NCBI RefSeq assembly: GCF_029888045.1
Contig: NZ_JARXRN010000006.1
Coordinates: 36,766 to 100,765, forward strand
DNA from: Luteimonas rhizosphaericola
GTDB lineage: Bacteria > Pseudomonadota > Gammaproteobacteria > Xanthomonadales > Xanthomonadaceae
DNA length: 64,000 bases
Direction of reading: 5' to 3'
A model generated the notes under the pieces. That model saw only the letters and a program-made list of their open reading frames with translations. It was not told the DNA's origin and ran no database searches. A program made the position numbers and the translations under genes. This document shows, in pieces, positions 16,374 through 26,168 of this stretch (position 1 is the first letter of the stretch; every line of letters starts with the position of its first letter).

Positions 16374-18902
16374 TCAGCGGCCCGCCGACGAGGACCTTCG
16401 GTCGGTGGCGCCGTTCGGCGCGTGCATGCCTGCCGATACCGGGTCCTCGACTGCCCCACGCTGCGGTCCCAGCTGCGCGTGGAGGAAGCCCGCCACGCCC
16501 TCCCAGAGACGCTTGCGGCTGCCTGCTCCCTCCACCGAGTGCCCCTCTCCCTCCAGCGTCAACAGCACCGGCGGACGGCCGGCCTTCGACAGCACCCGCG
16601 CCAGCCGGCGGCTGTGCTCGTAGTCCACTCGCAGGTCTTCGGTGCCGTGGGCGAGCATGACAGGAGTGTCGAGCGCGTCGTACCGGTACAGCGGAGAGGA
16701 CTGCAGCATGGCGTCGGTCTCGGTGTTGGGATCGCCGAGCGCCTCTTCCATCTCGCGTCGACCTTCCTCGGTGCGGCCGCCGTCGCTGGCGGTGAAGAAC
16801 AGGATCCGGTCGCTGACCCCGGCAATCGAGACGACGCACCGGAAGCGACCGGGCCAGCGCACTGCCGAGACCAGGGCAGAGTAGCCGCCGTAGCTGCTGC
16901 CCATCGCGCACATGCGGCGGCCATCGATTGGGTGGAGCGCCAGCACCTGCGCCAGCGCCGCGTCGATGTCGTCCTCGATCAGGGTACCCATACCGCGGCG
17001 TCCTGCTTCGCGGAATTCGCGCCCGAAACCTTCAGAGCCGCGAAAGTTGACCTGCAGTACCGCGTAGCCCAGCGAGACGAGGAACTGCACCTCGCGGTCG
17101 AACTGGCGGGTGTCGCGCACGCCGATCGGGCCACCATGCGCCAGCACGACGAGCGGTGGCCGCGACACCTCGGGCAGAGTGAGGTAGGCCTCGATCGGTA
17201 ACCCGTCGCGCGCGATGACGCGCACCACCGTCGACTTGCGGAAGCGGTATGGCTGCAACCATGGATGCATCGCGACGAGCAGCGATGCGCGGTTGCGAGT
17301 GGAGTCGAAGTGGTACACCTCGCCAGGCTGGTCGCTGCCTTCGACCAGCAGCAAGAACTGCCGCGAGCCGGCATCGCGGTCCACGATGCGCACCGTGCGA
17401 TCCCCGAACGCCTGCTGCAGCCGGGACTGTTGGGCACGGCTGCTTTCGTCGAAGTACTCGCTGACCAGCACGCCGTCCTCGAAATACGTCACGCCCACCA
17501 GGTTGTGCCGCGCGTCGAAGACGGCGTCCTGCACGTCCACCCGGGGCCGTGAGAAGACCGTCCGGGTGATCTCGCCCGAAGCCGGGTCGAGCTCCACCAG
17601 GTCGCGCTGGCCGCGGTCCTCGTCGCTGGCCCCGTAGATCGTGTTCCCGTCCGCGGACAACGCGATCGGCTCGAACGCACCGTCGTCGTCCAGTTCCATC
17701 ACCTCGCGGAAATCCCCCGCGCGCCCGTGCAGCAGCACTTGGCGCCCGTCGCGAAACGCGATCGTCGCGCGGAGTTCGCCGCGCCCGTCCGCCAGCCACG
17801 TCCGTCCTTCCTCGACGCCGCGGTCGAGAGAATCCTTGCGGCCGAAGCCGAACCTGTCCAGCGCACGCTGGCTCTGGATCGGAACCTTGTGGACCTGGAC
17901 CCCGGCCTTCGAGGCGCCGAAGTAGGTGCTCGCGAACAGAACGTGCTCCGGATCGCCGGGGAGCACGTCGACGAGTCGCCCCTTGTAGGGAAAGTTCAGG
18001 CGATTGAACGTCCACCCGTCCGCGGTCTCGCGCAGCTGGAGAACCATGACCACGTCCAATCCCCAGCCATCGATGCAGCTCACCACCAGGCTTCGGTCGC
18101 CAGCCCAGTCGAGCCGGCGCACTTCCACCGGAAGCTGCAGCAGCGCCATCGATTCTTCGCGCTGCAGGTCGAGCATCCTCACCACCCTGCGCGCGTCGTC
18201 GCCCTCGCCCTCGCGCTCCACCACTGCGGCCAGCGTGCCACCGGGGTTGAGGCTGATTTGCTCCAGAGCGCTCTGCTTCCACAGAACGTCGGGCGGCAGC
18301 GGCAGTGGCCCGGGCGGTGGCGGCGGTGCCATCGGCGAGGCATGCGTGGATCCGGACGCCTGGCGGCCCCACAAGGCAGGAAAGGGATCGGGGTAGTAGC
18401 CGCGGTATTCGAACGCAAAGTCCTGCGCTACCTGCGGATGTACCTGCTGCAGCCAGTCCAGCGCCAGAAGCCCGCGGTTCGCGACGTGCGCCAGCGCCAC
18501 GCGCTCGCCCTTCAGGCGAAACACCATGTGGCCCGGGTAGTTCACCACTCCCGGTTCGACGGTGAACGCATAGTCTTCGTCGTCGCTCGCGATGCGGTAG
18601 CGCACCCCGCCGTCACGGATGCTGCTCCAGCGGTACTTCCCGGCGGGGAGCAGATAAAGACGCGAGGTCAGCCCTTTCGGCACGGAGCGGAGCGACTCGC
18701 GACCCAGCATCGAGTCGCTGCGGCGGATCGCCACTGACTGCAGCGCTTCGTCCGAATCCACCGCCAGCAACAGCAGGCCACTGCCGGGCGGCAGATCCAC
18801 CGCTGCGCCCTCCCGCACCTCGCGGATACTCGCCCCGGCCTGCCATGACACCAGCCAGAGCAGCGCGACCAGCAGGCGCCCCCACCCCGATCCGTTCCCC
18901 AT
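16374..18902 (-). CDS. S9 family (prolyl-oligopeptidase/DPP4-like) serine peptidase, secreted
   Basis: An 842-residue exported peptidase. A signal peptide (WGRLLVALLWLVSWQAGA) is followed by a beta-propeller region of roughly 500 residues and a C-terminal alpha/beta-hydrolase domain. The nucleophile elbow CAMGSSYGGYSALV places the serine at residue 670, with DLRVDYEHS and the late EGHSVEG giving the Asp and His. S9 enzymes cleave short proline-containing peptides. The chosen ATG at 18900-18902 gives a clean signal peptide; an earlier ATG at 18936-18938 would add 12 residues. It lies 49 bases downstream of ggt on the same strand, and both would handle peptides in the periplasm. Confidence 0.85.
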   Translation of the reverse strand: MGNGSGWGRLLVALLWLVSWQAGASIREVREGAAVDLPPGSGLLLLAVDSDEALQSVAIRRSDSMLGRESLRSVPKGLTSRLYLLPAGKYRWSSIRDGGVRYRIASDDEDYAFTVEPGVVNYPGHMVFRLKGERVALAHVANRGLLALDWLQQVHPQVAQDFAFEYRGYYPDPFPALWGRQASGSTHASPMAPPPPPGPLPLPPDVLWKQSALEQISLNPGGTLAAVVEREGEGDDARRVVRMLDLQREESMALLQLPVEVRRLDWAGDRSLVVSCIDGWGLDVVMVLQLRETADGWTFNRLNFPYKGRLVDVLPGDPEHVLFASTYFGASKAGVQVHKVPIQSQRALDRFGFGRKDSLDRGVEEGRTWLADGRGELRATIAFRDGRQVLLHGRAGDFREVMELDDDGAFEPIALSADGNTIYGASDEDRGQRDLVELDPASGEITRTVFSRPRVDVQDAVFDARHNLVGVTYFEDGVLVSEYFDESSRAQQSRLQQAFGDRTVRIVDRDAGSRQFLLLVEGSDQPGEVYHFDSTRNRASLLVAMHPWLQPYRFRKSTVVRVIARDGLPIEAYLTLPEVSRPPLVVLAHGGPIGVRDTRQFDREVQFLVSLGYAVLQVNFRGSEGFGREFREAGRRGMGTLIEDDIDAALAQVLALHPIDGRRMCAMGSSYGGYSALVSAVRWPGRFRCVVSIAGVSDRILFFTASDGGRTEEGRREMEEALGDPNTETDAMLQSSPLYRYDALDTPVMLAHGTEDLRVDYEHSRRLARVLSKAGRPPVLLTLEGEGHSVEGAGSRKRLWEGVAGFLHAQLGPQRGAVEDPVSAGMHAPNGATDRRSSSAGR

Positions 18903-18951
18903 TCCTGTCCCCTTGGCCGGGTACGCCCGGCGGTTCACCGTGCCGATGCGC

Positions 18952-20661
18952 TCAGTACCCCGCGGCCTGCCCGTCCTTGCGCGATTCGCTGGCGCCGATC
19001 CAGCCGCCCTGCGGATTGACCATGATCGCCTGGTAGCCGCCGTACGGACCGTCGGCGTAGCGCACGCTGTGGCCCTTGCGCATCAGCGCGCGCACGGTCT
19101 CGTACGGGAACCCGGTCTCCAGGTCCACCTCGCCGCCGTCGCTCATGGCGGTGGCCTGCCCGGCGGGCTCGGTCGAGCCGTCGTGCTGGATGCGGGGCGC
19201 ATCGCCCGCCTCCTGCAGGTTCATGCCGAAGTCGATCAGGTTGAGCAGGATCTGCACGTGCCCCTGGGGCTGCATCGCGCCGCCCATCACGCCGTAGCTC
19301 AGCCACGGCTTGCCGTCCTTCGTCACGAAGGCCGGGATGATGGTGTGGAACGGGCGCTTGCCGGGTTCGAACGTGTTCGGATGGCCGTCGGCGAGCACGA
19401 ACTGCTCGCCGCGGTCCTGGAGGATGAAACCCAGCCCCGGCGGCGCCATGCCGCTGCCCATGCCGCGGTAGTTGGACTGGATCAGCGAGACCATCATGCC
19501 GTCGGCATCGGCGGTGGTGAGGTAGATGGTGTCGCCCTCGTCGAGCTCCCGCGATGTGCCCGGCTGCACTTCGCGCAGCGCGGTGTCCATCGAGATCAGC
19601 GCGCCGCGTTCGCGCGCGTAGGCCTTCGAAATGAGCTTCGCCACCGGCGCAGGGTGGAACGCCGGATCGGCGTACCAGCGCGCGCGGTCGGCGAAGGCGA
19701 GCTTCTTGGCCTCCACGAACAGGTGCACGTGCTCGGGGCTGCCGAAGCCGTGGGACGCCAGGTCGTAGGGTTCGAGCAGGTTGAGGATCTGCAGCGCGGC
19801 GATGCCCTGCCCGCTGGGCGGCAGCTCCCAGAGTTCGTGGCCCCGGTAGGTGGTCGAGACCGGATCGACCCATTCGCCGGTGTGCGCGGCCATGTCCTCG
19901 TACGACAGGAAGCCGTCGTTGGCGGCGAAGTAGTCGCCGATGGTGCGGGCGATGTCGCCGGTGTAGAACGCGTCGCGGCCGCCGTCGGCGATCGCCTGCA
20001 GCGTGTTCGCGAGGTTCGGGTTCTTCCAGGTCTCGCCGGTGCGCGGCGCGCGGCCGTCGATGGTGAACTGTTCGGTGAACCCCGGCCACTTCGACAGCCG
20101 CGGCACCGAGCGGTCCCAGTAGTAGGCGATCGTCTCGTGCACCGGATGGCCTTCGCGCGCGTAGCGGATGGCGGGCGCGAGGTTCTGCGCCATCGTGCGC
20201 TTGCCGAAGCGGCCGTGCAGCGCGAACCAGCCGTCGACCGCGCCCGGGACGGTGACCGGCAGCGGCCCGTGCGGCGGGATGTCGCTCAGCCCGCGGCGCT
20301 GGAACTCGGCCAGGGTCAGCGACTTCGGCGAACGGCCCGAGCCGTTGTAGCCGTGCAGGCGGGCCGTCTCCGGATCCCAGACGATGGCGAACAGGTCGCC
20401 GCCGATGCCGTTGCCCGTCGGCTCCATCAGCCCCAGGGCGGCATTGGCGGCGATCGCGGCATCAACCGCGCTGCCGCCGGCCTTCATCACGTCCAGCGCC
20501 ACCTGGGTCGCCAGCGGATGCGAGGTGGCCGCCATCGCGTGCGGGGCGTAGACCTCGCTGCGGGTGGCGAAGGGCTGGCCGGTGATGCGATCGGCCGCCG
20601 ATGCGCCAGCGGCCAACCCCACGAGCGCGCCGAGCGCGAGGATCCGGATCGTGTGGCGCAT
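18952..20661 (-). CDS. ggt: gamma-glutamyltransferase
   Basis: A 569-residue periplasmic gamma-glutamyltransferase (gamma-glutamyl hydrolase or transferase acting on glutathione and related peptides). It has a signal peptide (RILALGALVGLAAGASA) and the large-subunit text MAATSHPLATQVALDVMKAGGSAVDAAIA. Autoprocessing is expected before the nucleophile threonine at residue 378 in GDTIYLTTADADG, producing large and small subunits; YRGMGSGMAPPGLGF and MGGAMQPQGHVQ follow as in the family. The start MRHTIRIL at 20659-20661 has GGGGA upstream. An earlier start at 20692-20694 would add 11 residues and spoil the signal peptide. Confidence 0.95.
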   Translation of the reverse strand: MRHTIRILALGALVGLAAGASAADRITGQPFATRSEVYAPHAMAATSHPLATQVALDVMKAGGSAVDAAIAANAALGLMEPTGNGIGGDLFAIVWDPETARLHGYNGSGRSPKSLTLAEFQRRGLSDIPPHGPLPVTVPGAVDGWFALHGRFGKRTMAQNLAPAIRYAREGHPVHETIAYYWDRSVPRLSKWPGFTEQFTIDGRAPRTGETWKNPNLANTLQAIADGGRDAFYTGDIARTIGDYFAANDGFLSYEDMAAHTGEWVDPVSTTYRGHELWELPPSGQGIAALQILNLLEPYDLASHGFGSPEHVHLFVEAKKLAFADRARWYADPAFHPAPVAKLISKAYARERGALISMDTALREVQPGTSRELDEGDTIYLTTADADGMMVSLIQSNYRGMGSGMAPPGLGFILQDRGEQFVLADGHPNTFEPGKRPFHTIIPAFVTKDGKPWLSYGVMGGAMQPQGHVQILLNLIDFGMNLQEAGDAPRIQHDGSTEPAGQATAMSDGGEVDLETGFPYETVRALMRKGHSVRYADGPYGGYQAIMVNPQGGWIGASESRKDGQAAGY

Positions 20662-20783
20662 GCTGGTTCCCCGTCGTGGCTGGTGGCGCGCCACCTTAGG
20701 GGAACCGCGGAAGCCTTGTCACGCGCCGACGGCCCCGAGCGCGTCACGGCACAGGCCGCGACGTGCGGAGCGGCCGCGCCGGA

Positions 20784-21434
20784 TCACGGCCAGGCCGGCG
20801 GCGCTTCGCGCCAGGCCGCCACCACCTCGGCCAGCGTCGTGCGGTCGGCCTCGGTCCAGTCCGGCAGCAGGGCGGGCAGCGCGGCCGGGTTCGACCAGCG
20901 GTCCGGATAGGTGCGCACCGCCGCGGCATACCAGGCCACGGCCTCGTCGCGCCGGTCGAGTTTCCACAGTGCCAGCGCGAGCGTCGGCGGCACCCAGGAC
21001 GGATGCACCAGGCGGTTCGCGTAGGCCTGGCCCCAGCTCCCGAGCGCGGCCTCGAGATCGCCGGCGCGGTACAGGTCCCAGCCCTGGTTCCACTGCAGCA
21101 TGCGGCGACGCGCGCTGCCCTCCTGGGCCTGCGCGATCGCGCGTGCGTACAGCGCACGGCCGGTCTCAGCGCGGCCCGAGGCCATCGACAGGTGCGCCAG
21201 CTGCGCGGTGGCCTGCTCGGCGTTGCGGCCGCCGCGCTCCATCAGCCGCACCAGCTGTTCGACATCGGCCCCATCGGCCTCCCGTGCGAGGGGCGCGGCC
21301 ACGCTCGCGTCCTCATCGAAATAGAACTCGGCCGGCCTGGGCAGCGACTGCGCCGACGCGGCCGAGGCCCAGGCCAGCAGCGCAAGCAGAACCGGCGTGC
21401 ACGCTCGCGCGATTGCACGTGTGTGGATGTCCAT
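20784..21434 (-). CDS. secreted TPR-like protein of unknown function
   Basis: A 216-residue protein with a signal peptide (CTPVLLALLAWASAASAQ) followed by helical repeats that read as divergent tetratricopeptide units (AQLAHLSMASGRAETGRALYARA, NQGWDLYRAGDLEAALGSW, LALALWKLDRRDEAVAWYAAAV). I do not recognise a specific family. It is likely periplasmic and could scaffold protein contacts. The ATG at 21432-21434 follows GGGGGAG, a strong ribosome site; an earlier in-frame ATG at 21476 exists. A palindrome that could be an operator lies about 40 bases upstream (21472-21487). Confidence 0.7.
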   Translation of the reverse strand: MDIHTRAIARACTPVLLALLAWASAASAQSLPRPAEFYFDEDASVAAPLAREADGADVEQLVRLMERGGRNAEQATAQLAHLSMASGRAETGRALYARAIAQAQEGSARRRMLQWNQGWDLYRAGDLEAALGSWGQAYANRLVHPSWVPPTLALALWKLDRRDEAVAWYAAAVRTYPDRWSNPAALPALLPDWTEADRTTLAEVVAAWREAPPAWP

Positions 21435-21471
21435 CGGTAACTCCCCCTGTAGAACGCGAACAGCCTCCCGG

Positions 21472-21487
21472 GACATATTGTAATGTC
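21472..21487. promoter_or_regulatory. palindrome GACAT-N6-ATGTC upstream of the TPR gene
   Basis: A perfect inverted repeat with arms GACAT (21472-21476) and ATGTC (21483-21487) and an AT-rich 6-base centre. It sits 38-53 bases before the TPR gene start and overlaps a TACAAT sequence that could serve as a minus-strand -10 box. In a genome this GC-rich the AT content stands out. It could be the binding site of a dimeric regulator, but there is no known factor to tie it to and it may be chance. Confidence 0.35.
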
Positions 21488-21608
21488 ACCGTCGCGAGGG
21501 CGCGGCCACCGGCGTCCCGGTCCCCTGCCCTCGCCCTCGGGCACGCCCTAGCTGATTCGCGGCCCGCGCCGCGCTAGCGTGGCCGTACCAAGTCGTACGG
21601 AGACGGCC

Positions 21609-23189
21609 ATGGGCGCCGGCATTTCACCAGTCATCGATTCGGGCTACCGCTGGCAGCCGCCGGTCCAGCCGACCACCGCCACCACGCCGACCCTGCCACC
21701 GCCGGTGCAGACCGGCTACCGCCCGGAGACGAGCTACCACCCGCAAATGCAGGCTCCGGGCCAGACCGCGGGCACCCCGCCGTCGGCCGCCGGTGGCACC
21801 TACGGGATCCCCGCCGGGACGACGCTCTCGGGCGTGGCGGGCGGCACCCAGGCACAGCCGTTCGATGTGACCCTCTCCCAGCTGGCCACCGCGGTGTACG
21901 GCACGCGTGGCGCGCCGCCGGAAGGCTGGAGCGCGGTCACCGACGCCCAGCTCCAGGAGCTGGGCGTGGCCGATCCGCAGGCCTGGCGCCTGCAGTACCT
22001 GGGCGCCAACGACAGCGTCGAGACCAACGCCCAGGAATTCCGCGCCGAGGTCTACACCGACGGCGAGGGCAACTTCGTCCTGTCCTACCGCGGCACCGCC
22101 GAAGGCGCCGACGACTGGGACAACAATTTCCGCCAGGGCCTGGGCTACGAGACCCGCGACGGCGACAAGTTCAGCGTCACTGCGGTCAATACCGCGGTCG
22201 AATTCGCGCGGGTGTTCGGCGACGGCGCCGGCGGCAATGCGACCAACCTGGCGATCACCGGGCATTCGCAGGGCGGCGGGCTGGCCTCGGTGGGTTCGCT
22301 CGCCAGCGGCGTGCCGGCGGTGACCTTCGATGCCTCCGGCATCCATCCCAACACCTTCGACCGCCTCGGCATCGATCCGCAGCGCGCGCGCGACCTCGCC
22401 GAAGGCGGGCAGATCCGCGCCTACTCGCTGTCCAGCGACGCCCTGACCCAGGCCCAGGACAGCTGGGTGACGGGCATCCTGGCGCCCGACGCGATCGGCA
22501 CCCAGATCGTGGTCGATCCGGCCAGCGCCGACGCCCACAACATGTTCACCAATTACGGGCCGATCGAGGGCTTCTCGCCCGGCGAGAGCGCCCTGATCAA
22601 CGCGGGTGTGGAAGCGGCGCGGCACACGCCGTTCCTGCCGATCAACCCGGTGACCGGGCTGGTGACCGGCGGGGTGAACCTGGTCGGCGACGTGGCCTAT
22701 GCCGCGATCAGCCACAGCCCCAACGCGCTGACCGCCGGCATGGTCGAACACCAGCCGTGGCAGCCGGGCTACGAGAATCCGTCCAGCTTCGGCCGCGACG
22801 CGCAGAACCTGCTGCCCGACGCGGTGAAGGACGACTATGCGCGCAACGTGCACGACTTTGCCACCGACATCGACTCGGTGGTCGCCGGCGAGTTCGCCAA
22901 CGGCCAGTACGTGCAGGGCGGCGTCAGCCTCGCCGGCGACTTCGCCGAGGGAGCGCTGAACTCGGTCGGCGACACGGTCGACGGTTACGCCGACGCCGCG
23001 GCCGCGAAGATCGACGAACACGTCGATGGCTGGGTCGGCGACGTGCTGTCGGGCACCGTCGACTTCGGCGGCGATGCGGTCGAGTTCGTGGCCGACACCG
23101 GCGGGCAGGTGGTCGAAAGCATCGCCGACGGTGCCGGCTGGGTGGCCCAGGGCGCGACCAACCTGGTCGGCGGCCTGTTCGGTCGCTGA
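21609..23189 (+). CDS. lipase-class-3/DUF2974-like alpha/beta hydrolase, possible secreted effector
   Basis: A 526-residue protein. Residues 1-70 are a Pro/Thr/Gln-rich disordered segment; about 85-300 form an alpha/beta-hydrolase with FVLSYRGTAEGADDW and the nucleophile motif ITGHSQGGGLAS (Ser220), as in class-3 lipases and Mbeg1/DUF2974 proteins. Residues about 400-526 are Gly/Ala/Asp/Val-rich amphipathic repeats (GVSLAGDFAEGALNSVGDTV) ending in GGLFGR. There is no signal peptide, yet the next gene is a lipoprotein, an arrangement typical of phospholipase effectors with periplasmic immunity proteins. No type VI or type IV secretion genes are in the window, so the effector idea is an inference. 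The ATG at 21609 has GGAGA upstream. Confidence 0.8.
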   Translation: MGAGISPVIDSGYRWQPPVQPTTATTPTLPPPVQTGYRPETSYHPQMQAPGQTAGTPPSAAGGTYGIPAGTTLSGVAGGTQAQPFDVTLSQLATAVYGTRGAPPEGWSAVTDAQLQELGVADPQAWRLQYLGANDSVETNAQEFRAEVYTDGEGNFVLSYRGTAEGADDWDNNFRQGLGYETRDGDKFSVTAVNTAVEFARVFGDGAGGNATNLAITGHSQGGGLASVGSLASGVPAVTFDASGIHPNTFDRLGIDPQRARDLAEGGQIRAYSLSSDALTQAQDSWVTGILAPDAIGTQIVVDPASADAHNMFTNYGPIEGFSPGESALINAGVEAARHTPFLPINPVTGLVTGGVNLVGDVAYAAISHSPNALTAGMVEHQPWQPGYENPSSFGRDAQNLLPDAVKDDYARNVHDFATDIDSVVAGEFANGQYVQGGVSLAGDFAEGALNSVGDTVDGYADAAAAKIDEHVDGWVGDVLSGTVDFGGDAVEFVADTGGQVVESIADGAGWVAQGATNLVGGLFGR

Positions 23190-23234
23190 CCGGACACGGT
23201 CTGCCGCTTGCGCCCGGGTATGATCGGCAGTGAA

Positions 23235-23978
23235 ATGCCGCGCATGCGTCGACTGTCCCTGCTCGCCTCCGCGGTCCTCTTCTGCCTGACCACGGGTTGC
23301 GCCCGGCCATCCATGAGTAACGACGCGTTTTCCCAGCCCGAAGTGTCAGCGCTGGCCACCGCGGTGGCGCGTGGCGACGCTGCGGAGATCCGACGCCAGC
23401 TGGACGGCGTCGATGTCGACACCCCCGGCAGCGACGGCAGCACCCTGCTGCTGGCGGCGATCAAGGCCGGCCAGGCGGCTAGCGTCTCCGCCCTGCTGGA
23501 AGGCGGAGCGGATCCGAACCGGCCCGGGCCATCGGGCGACACGCCGGTGCACGCGGCCGCGTTCTCGGCCAACGCGGAGGTGCTGCGGACGGTCCTGCGC
23601 CATGGCGGCGATGCCAATGCGCGCAACACGCAGACCGGCGCCACCCCCCTGGTGCAGGCGCTGCTGTCGCCCGAGGCGACGCAGTACGCGGTCCTGCTGG
23701 AAGCCGGCGCCGACCCCGACGTGGCCGACAACAACGGCGACACTCCGCTGCACGTGGCCGCCCGCACCAACAACGGCGGCGCCGTGCTCGCACTGCTGGA
23801 AGCCGGCGCCTCGCCGCTGGCGAAGAACTCCGGCGGCGCCAGCTTCCAGTCGTACTACTTCGGCTACAACCGCGCGATCCTCAACGACCGCGCGCTGGGC
23901 GAGCGCAAGGCGGTTGTCGCCTGGCTGAAGGCCAATGGCGTGCCGCTGGAAGCGGCGGTGGACGCTGCGGACCAGTGA
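23235..23978 (+). CDS. ankyrin-repeat lipoprotein, possible immunity partner of the upstream lipase
   Basis: A 247-residue predicted lipoprotein. MPRMRRLSLLASAVLFCLTTGC gives a lipoprotein signal with Cys22. Residues about 45-235 hold four to five ankyrin repeats (DGSTLLLAAIKAGQAASVS, GDTPVHAAAFSANAEVLRTV, GDTPLHVAARTNNGGAVL). It starts 45 bases after the lipase stop on the same strand. Ankyrin lipoproteins often neutralise secreted lipases or other toxins in the periplasm, so it is a plausible immunity protein. In-frame starts also exist at 23220 (ATG) and 23244 (ATG); none has a strong ribosome site, and 23235 gives the best signal peptide. Confidence 0.8.
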   Translation: MPRMRRLSLLASAVLFCLTTGCARPSMSNDAFSQPEVSALATAVARGDAAEIRRQLDGVDVDTPGSDGSTLLLAAIKAGQAASVSALLEGGADPNRPGPSGDTPVHAAAFSANAEVLRTVLRHGGDANARNTQTGATPLVQALLSPEATQYAVLLEAGADPDVADNNGDTPLHVAARTNNGGAVLALLEAGASPLAKNSGGASFQSYYFGYNRAILNDRALGERKAVVAWLKANGVPLEAAVDAADQ

Positions 23979-24102
23979 TTTGCGACGTCATTGACTGCAA
24001 CGCGGGAACGCCGACGGGCACTGTCCTGATTTTTCACTCTTCCATCCGGACGACCGGACAAATGGCGCACTCGCTGCGCTGAACGCGCCGGCGGGAGCGG
24101 CT

Positions 24103-24576
24103 TCAGTTTCTCATGCTGCATCCCGGAGTTCCCGGCGCGCAAACACCGGGCTTCGAAAGAAGCCGCCTGGTTTCTTCACGCTCCGCCTCGATATGAGCAG
24201 CACTCCTGCAGACACGCGTCTTACGATTGCTTCCGACGACCCTTTCATAGCTGCAAACCAGCTCAGCGGCCTTGGCCTTGTCCAAGGTCACATCAATCCA
24301 GTCCAGCGTCGCCATCACGCTGGCGCGCTCGGCATCGTCGAGTTCTCCCCAAGACTCCTTCCCCGCGATGATCTGTGACACGGACTCCGATCTTTCGAGC
24401 ACCTGTTGCTGCTCAGAGGGCGAAAGCCCACGGAACTCGTCTGCAGCACTGCGTATCTCCGCCCGGATCTGTTCCTGCCGCACCGATACTTCTTCCAGGT
24501 CCACAGCAGGCAGGGCCGCCACCTGGGCCACGGCTTCGGCGCCGAGCAGCATGCAAAGCAGCAGTAGATAACGCAT
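24103..24576 (-). CDS. secreted helical protein of unknown function
   Basis: A 157-residue protein with a signal peptide (MRYLLLLCMLLGAEAVA). The mature part is mostly charged helix (EVSVRQEQIRAEIRSAADEF, EREETRRLLSKPG) and has four cysteines, the last two in CAPGTPGC at the C-terminus, suggesting disulfides in the periplasm. I do not recognise the family. The ATG at 24574-24576 follows AGGTAA; a GTG immediately upstream is also in frame. The gene is visibly less GC-rich than its neighbours, a possible sign of acquisition. It is isolated, with about 125 bases of non-coding DNA on each side. Confidence 0.7.
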   Translation of the reverse strand: MRYLLLLCMLLGAEAVAQVAALPAVDLEEVSVRQEQIRAEIRSAADEFRGLSPSEQQQVLERSESVSQIIAGKESWGELDDAERASVMATLDWIDVTLDKAKAAELVCSYERVVGSNRKTRVCRSAAHIEAEREETRRLLSKPGVCAPGTPGCSMRN

Positions 24577-24710
24577 CACGGATTACCTGGCGGCCTTTAG
24601 CCGCAATCTATCGCGCCTGTCCTCGCCAGTCCAGCGAACGGATAACGACCGCTATCGAGGCAATCGAAGCTGCAATCGTCACAGGCCGGCGCTTCCGCTG
24701 CAGATCCGGA

Positions 24711-26045
<1,335 letters not shown>

Positions 26046-26168
26046 GGGTCGGACTCCGGAAGGCGGGATTCGCAATCGGTGGTTATGGCAGGGAGGATCG
26101 ATGGCCTGGCGGTCGCGGGCCGGAACCGGACGGTGCGGTCACCGCCACGGATCACCCGTCGCCGCGCG

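Noticed and set aside
13121..16660. 1179-codon plus-strand frame over the acyltransferase and ATPase genes
   Set aside because: It is in a different frame from both clearly recognised genes, and its text is Ala/Gly/Arg low-quality sequence.
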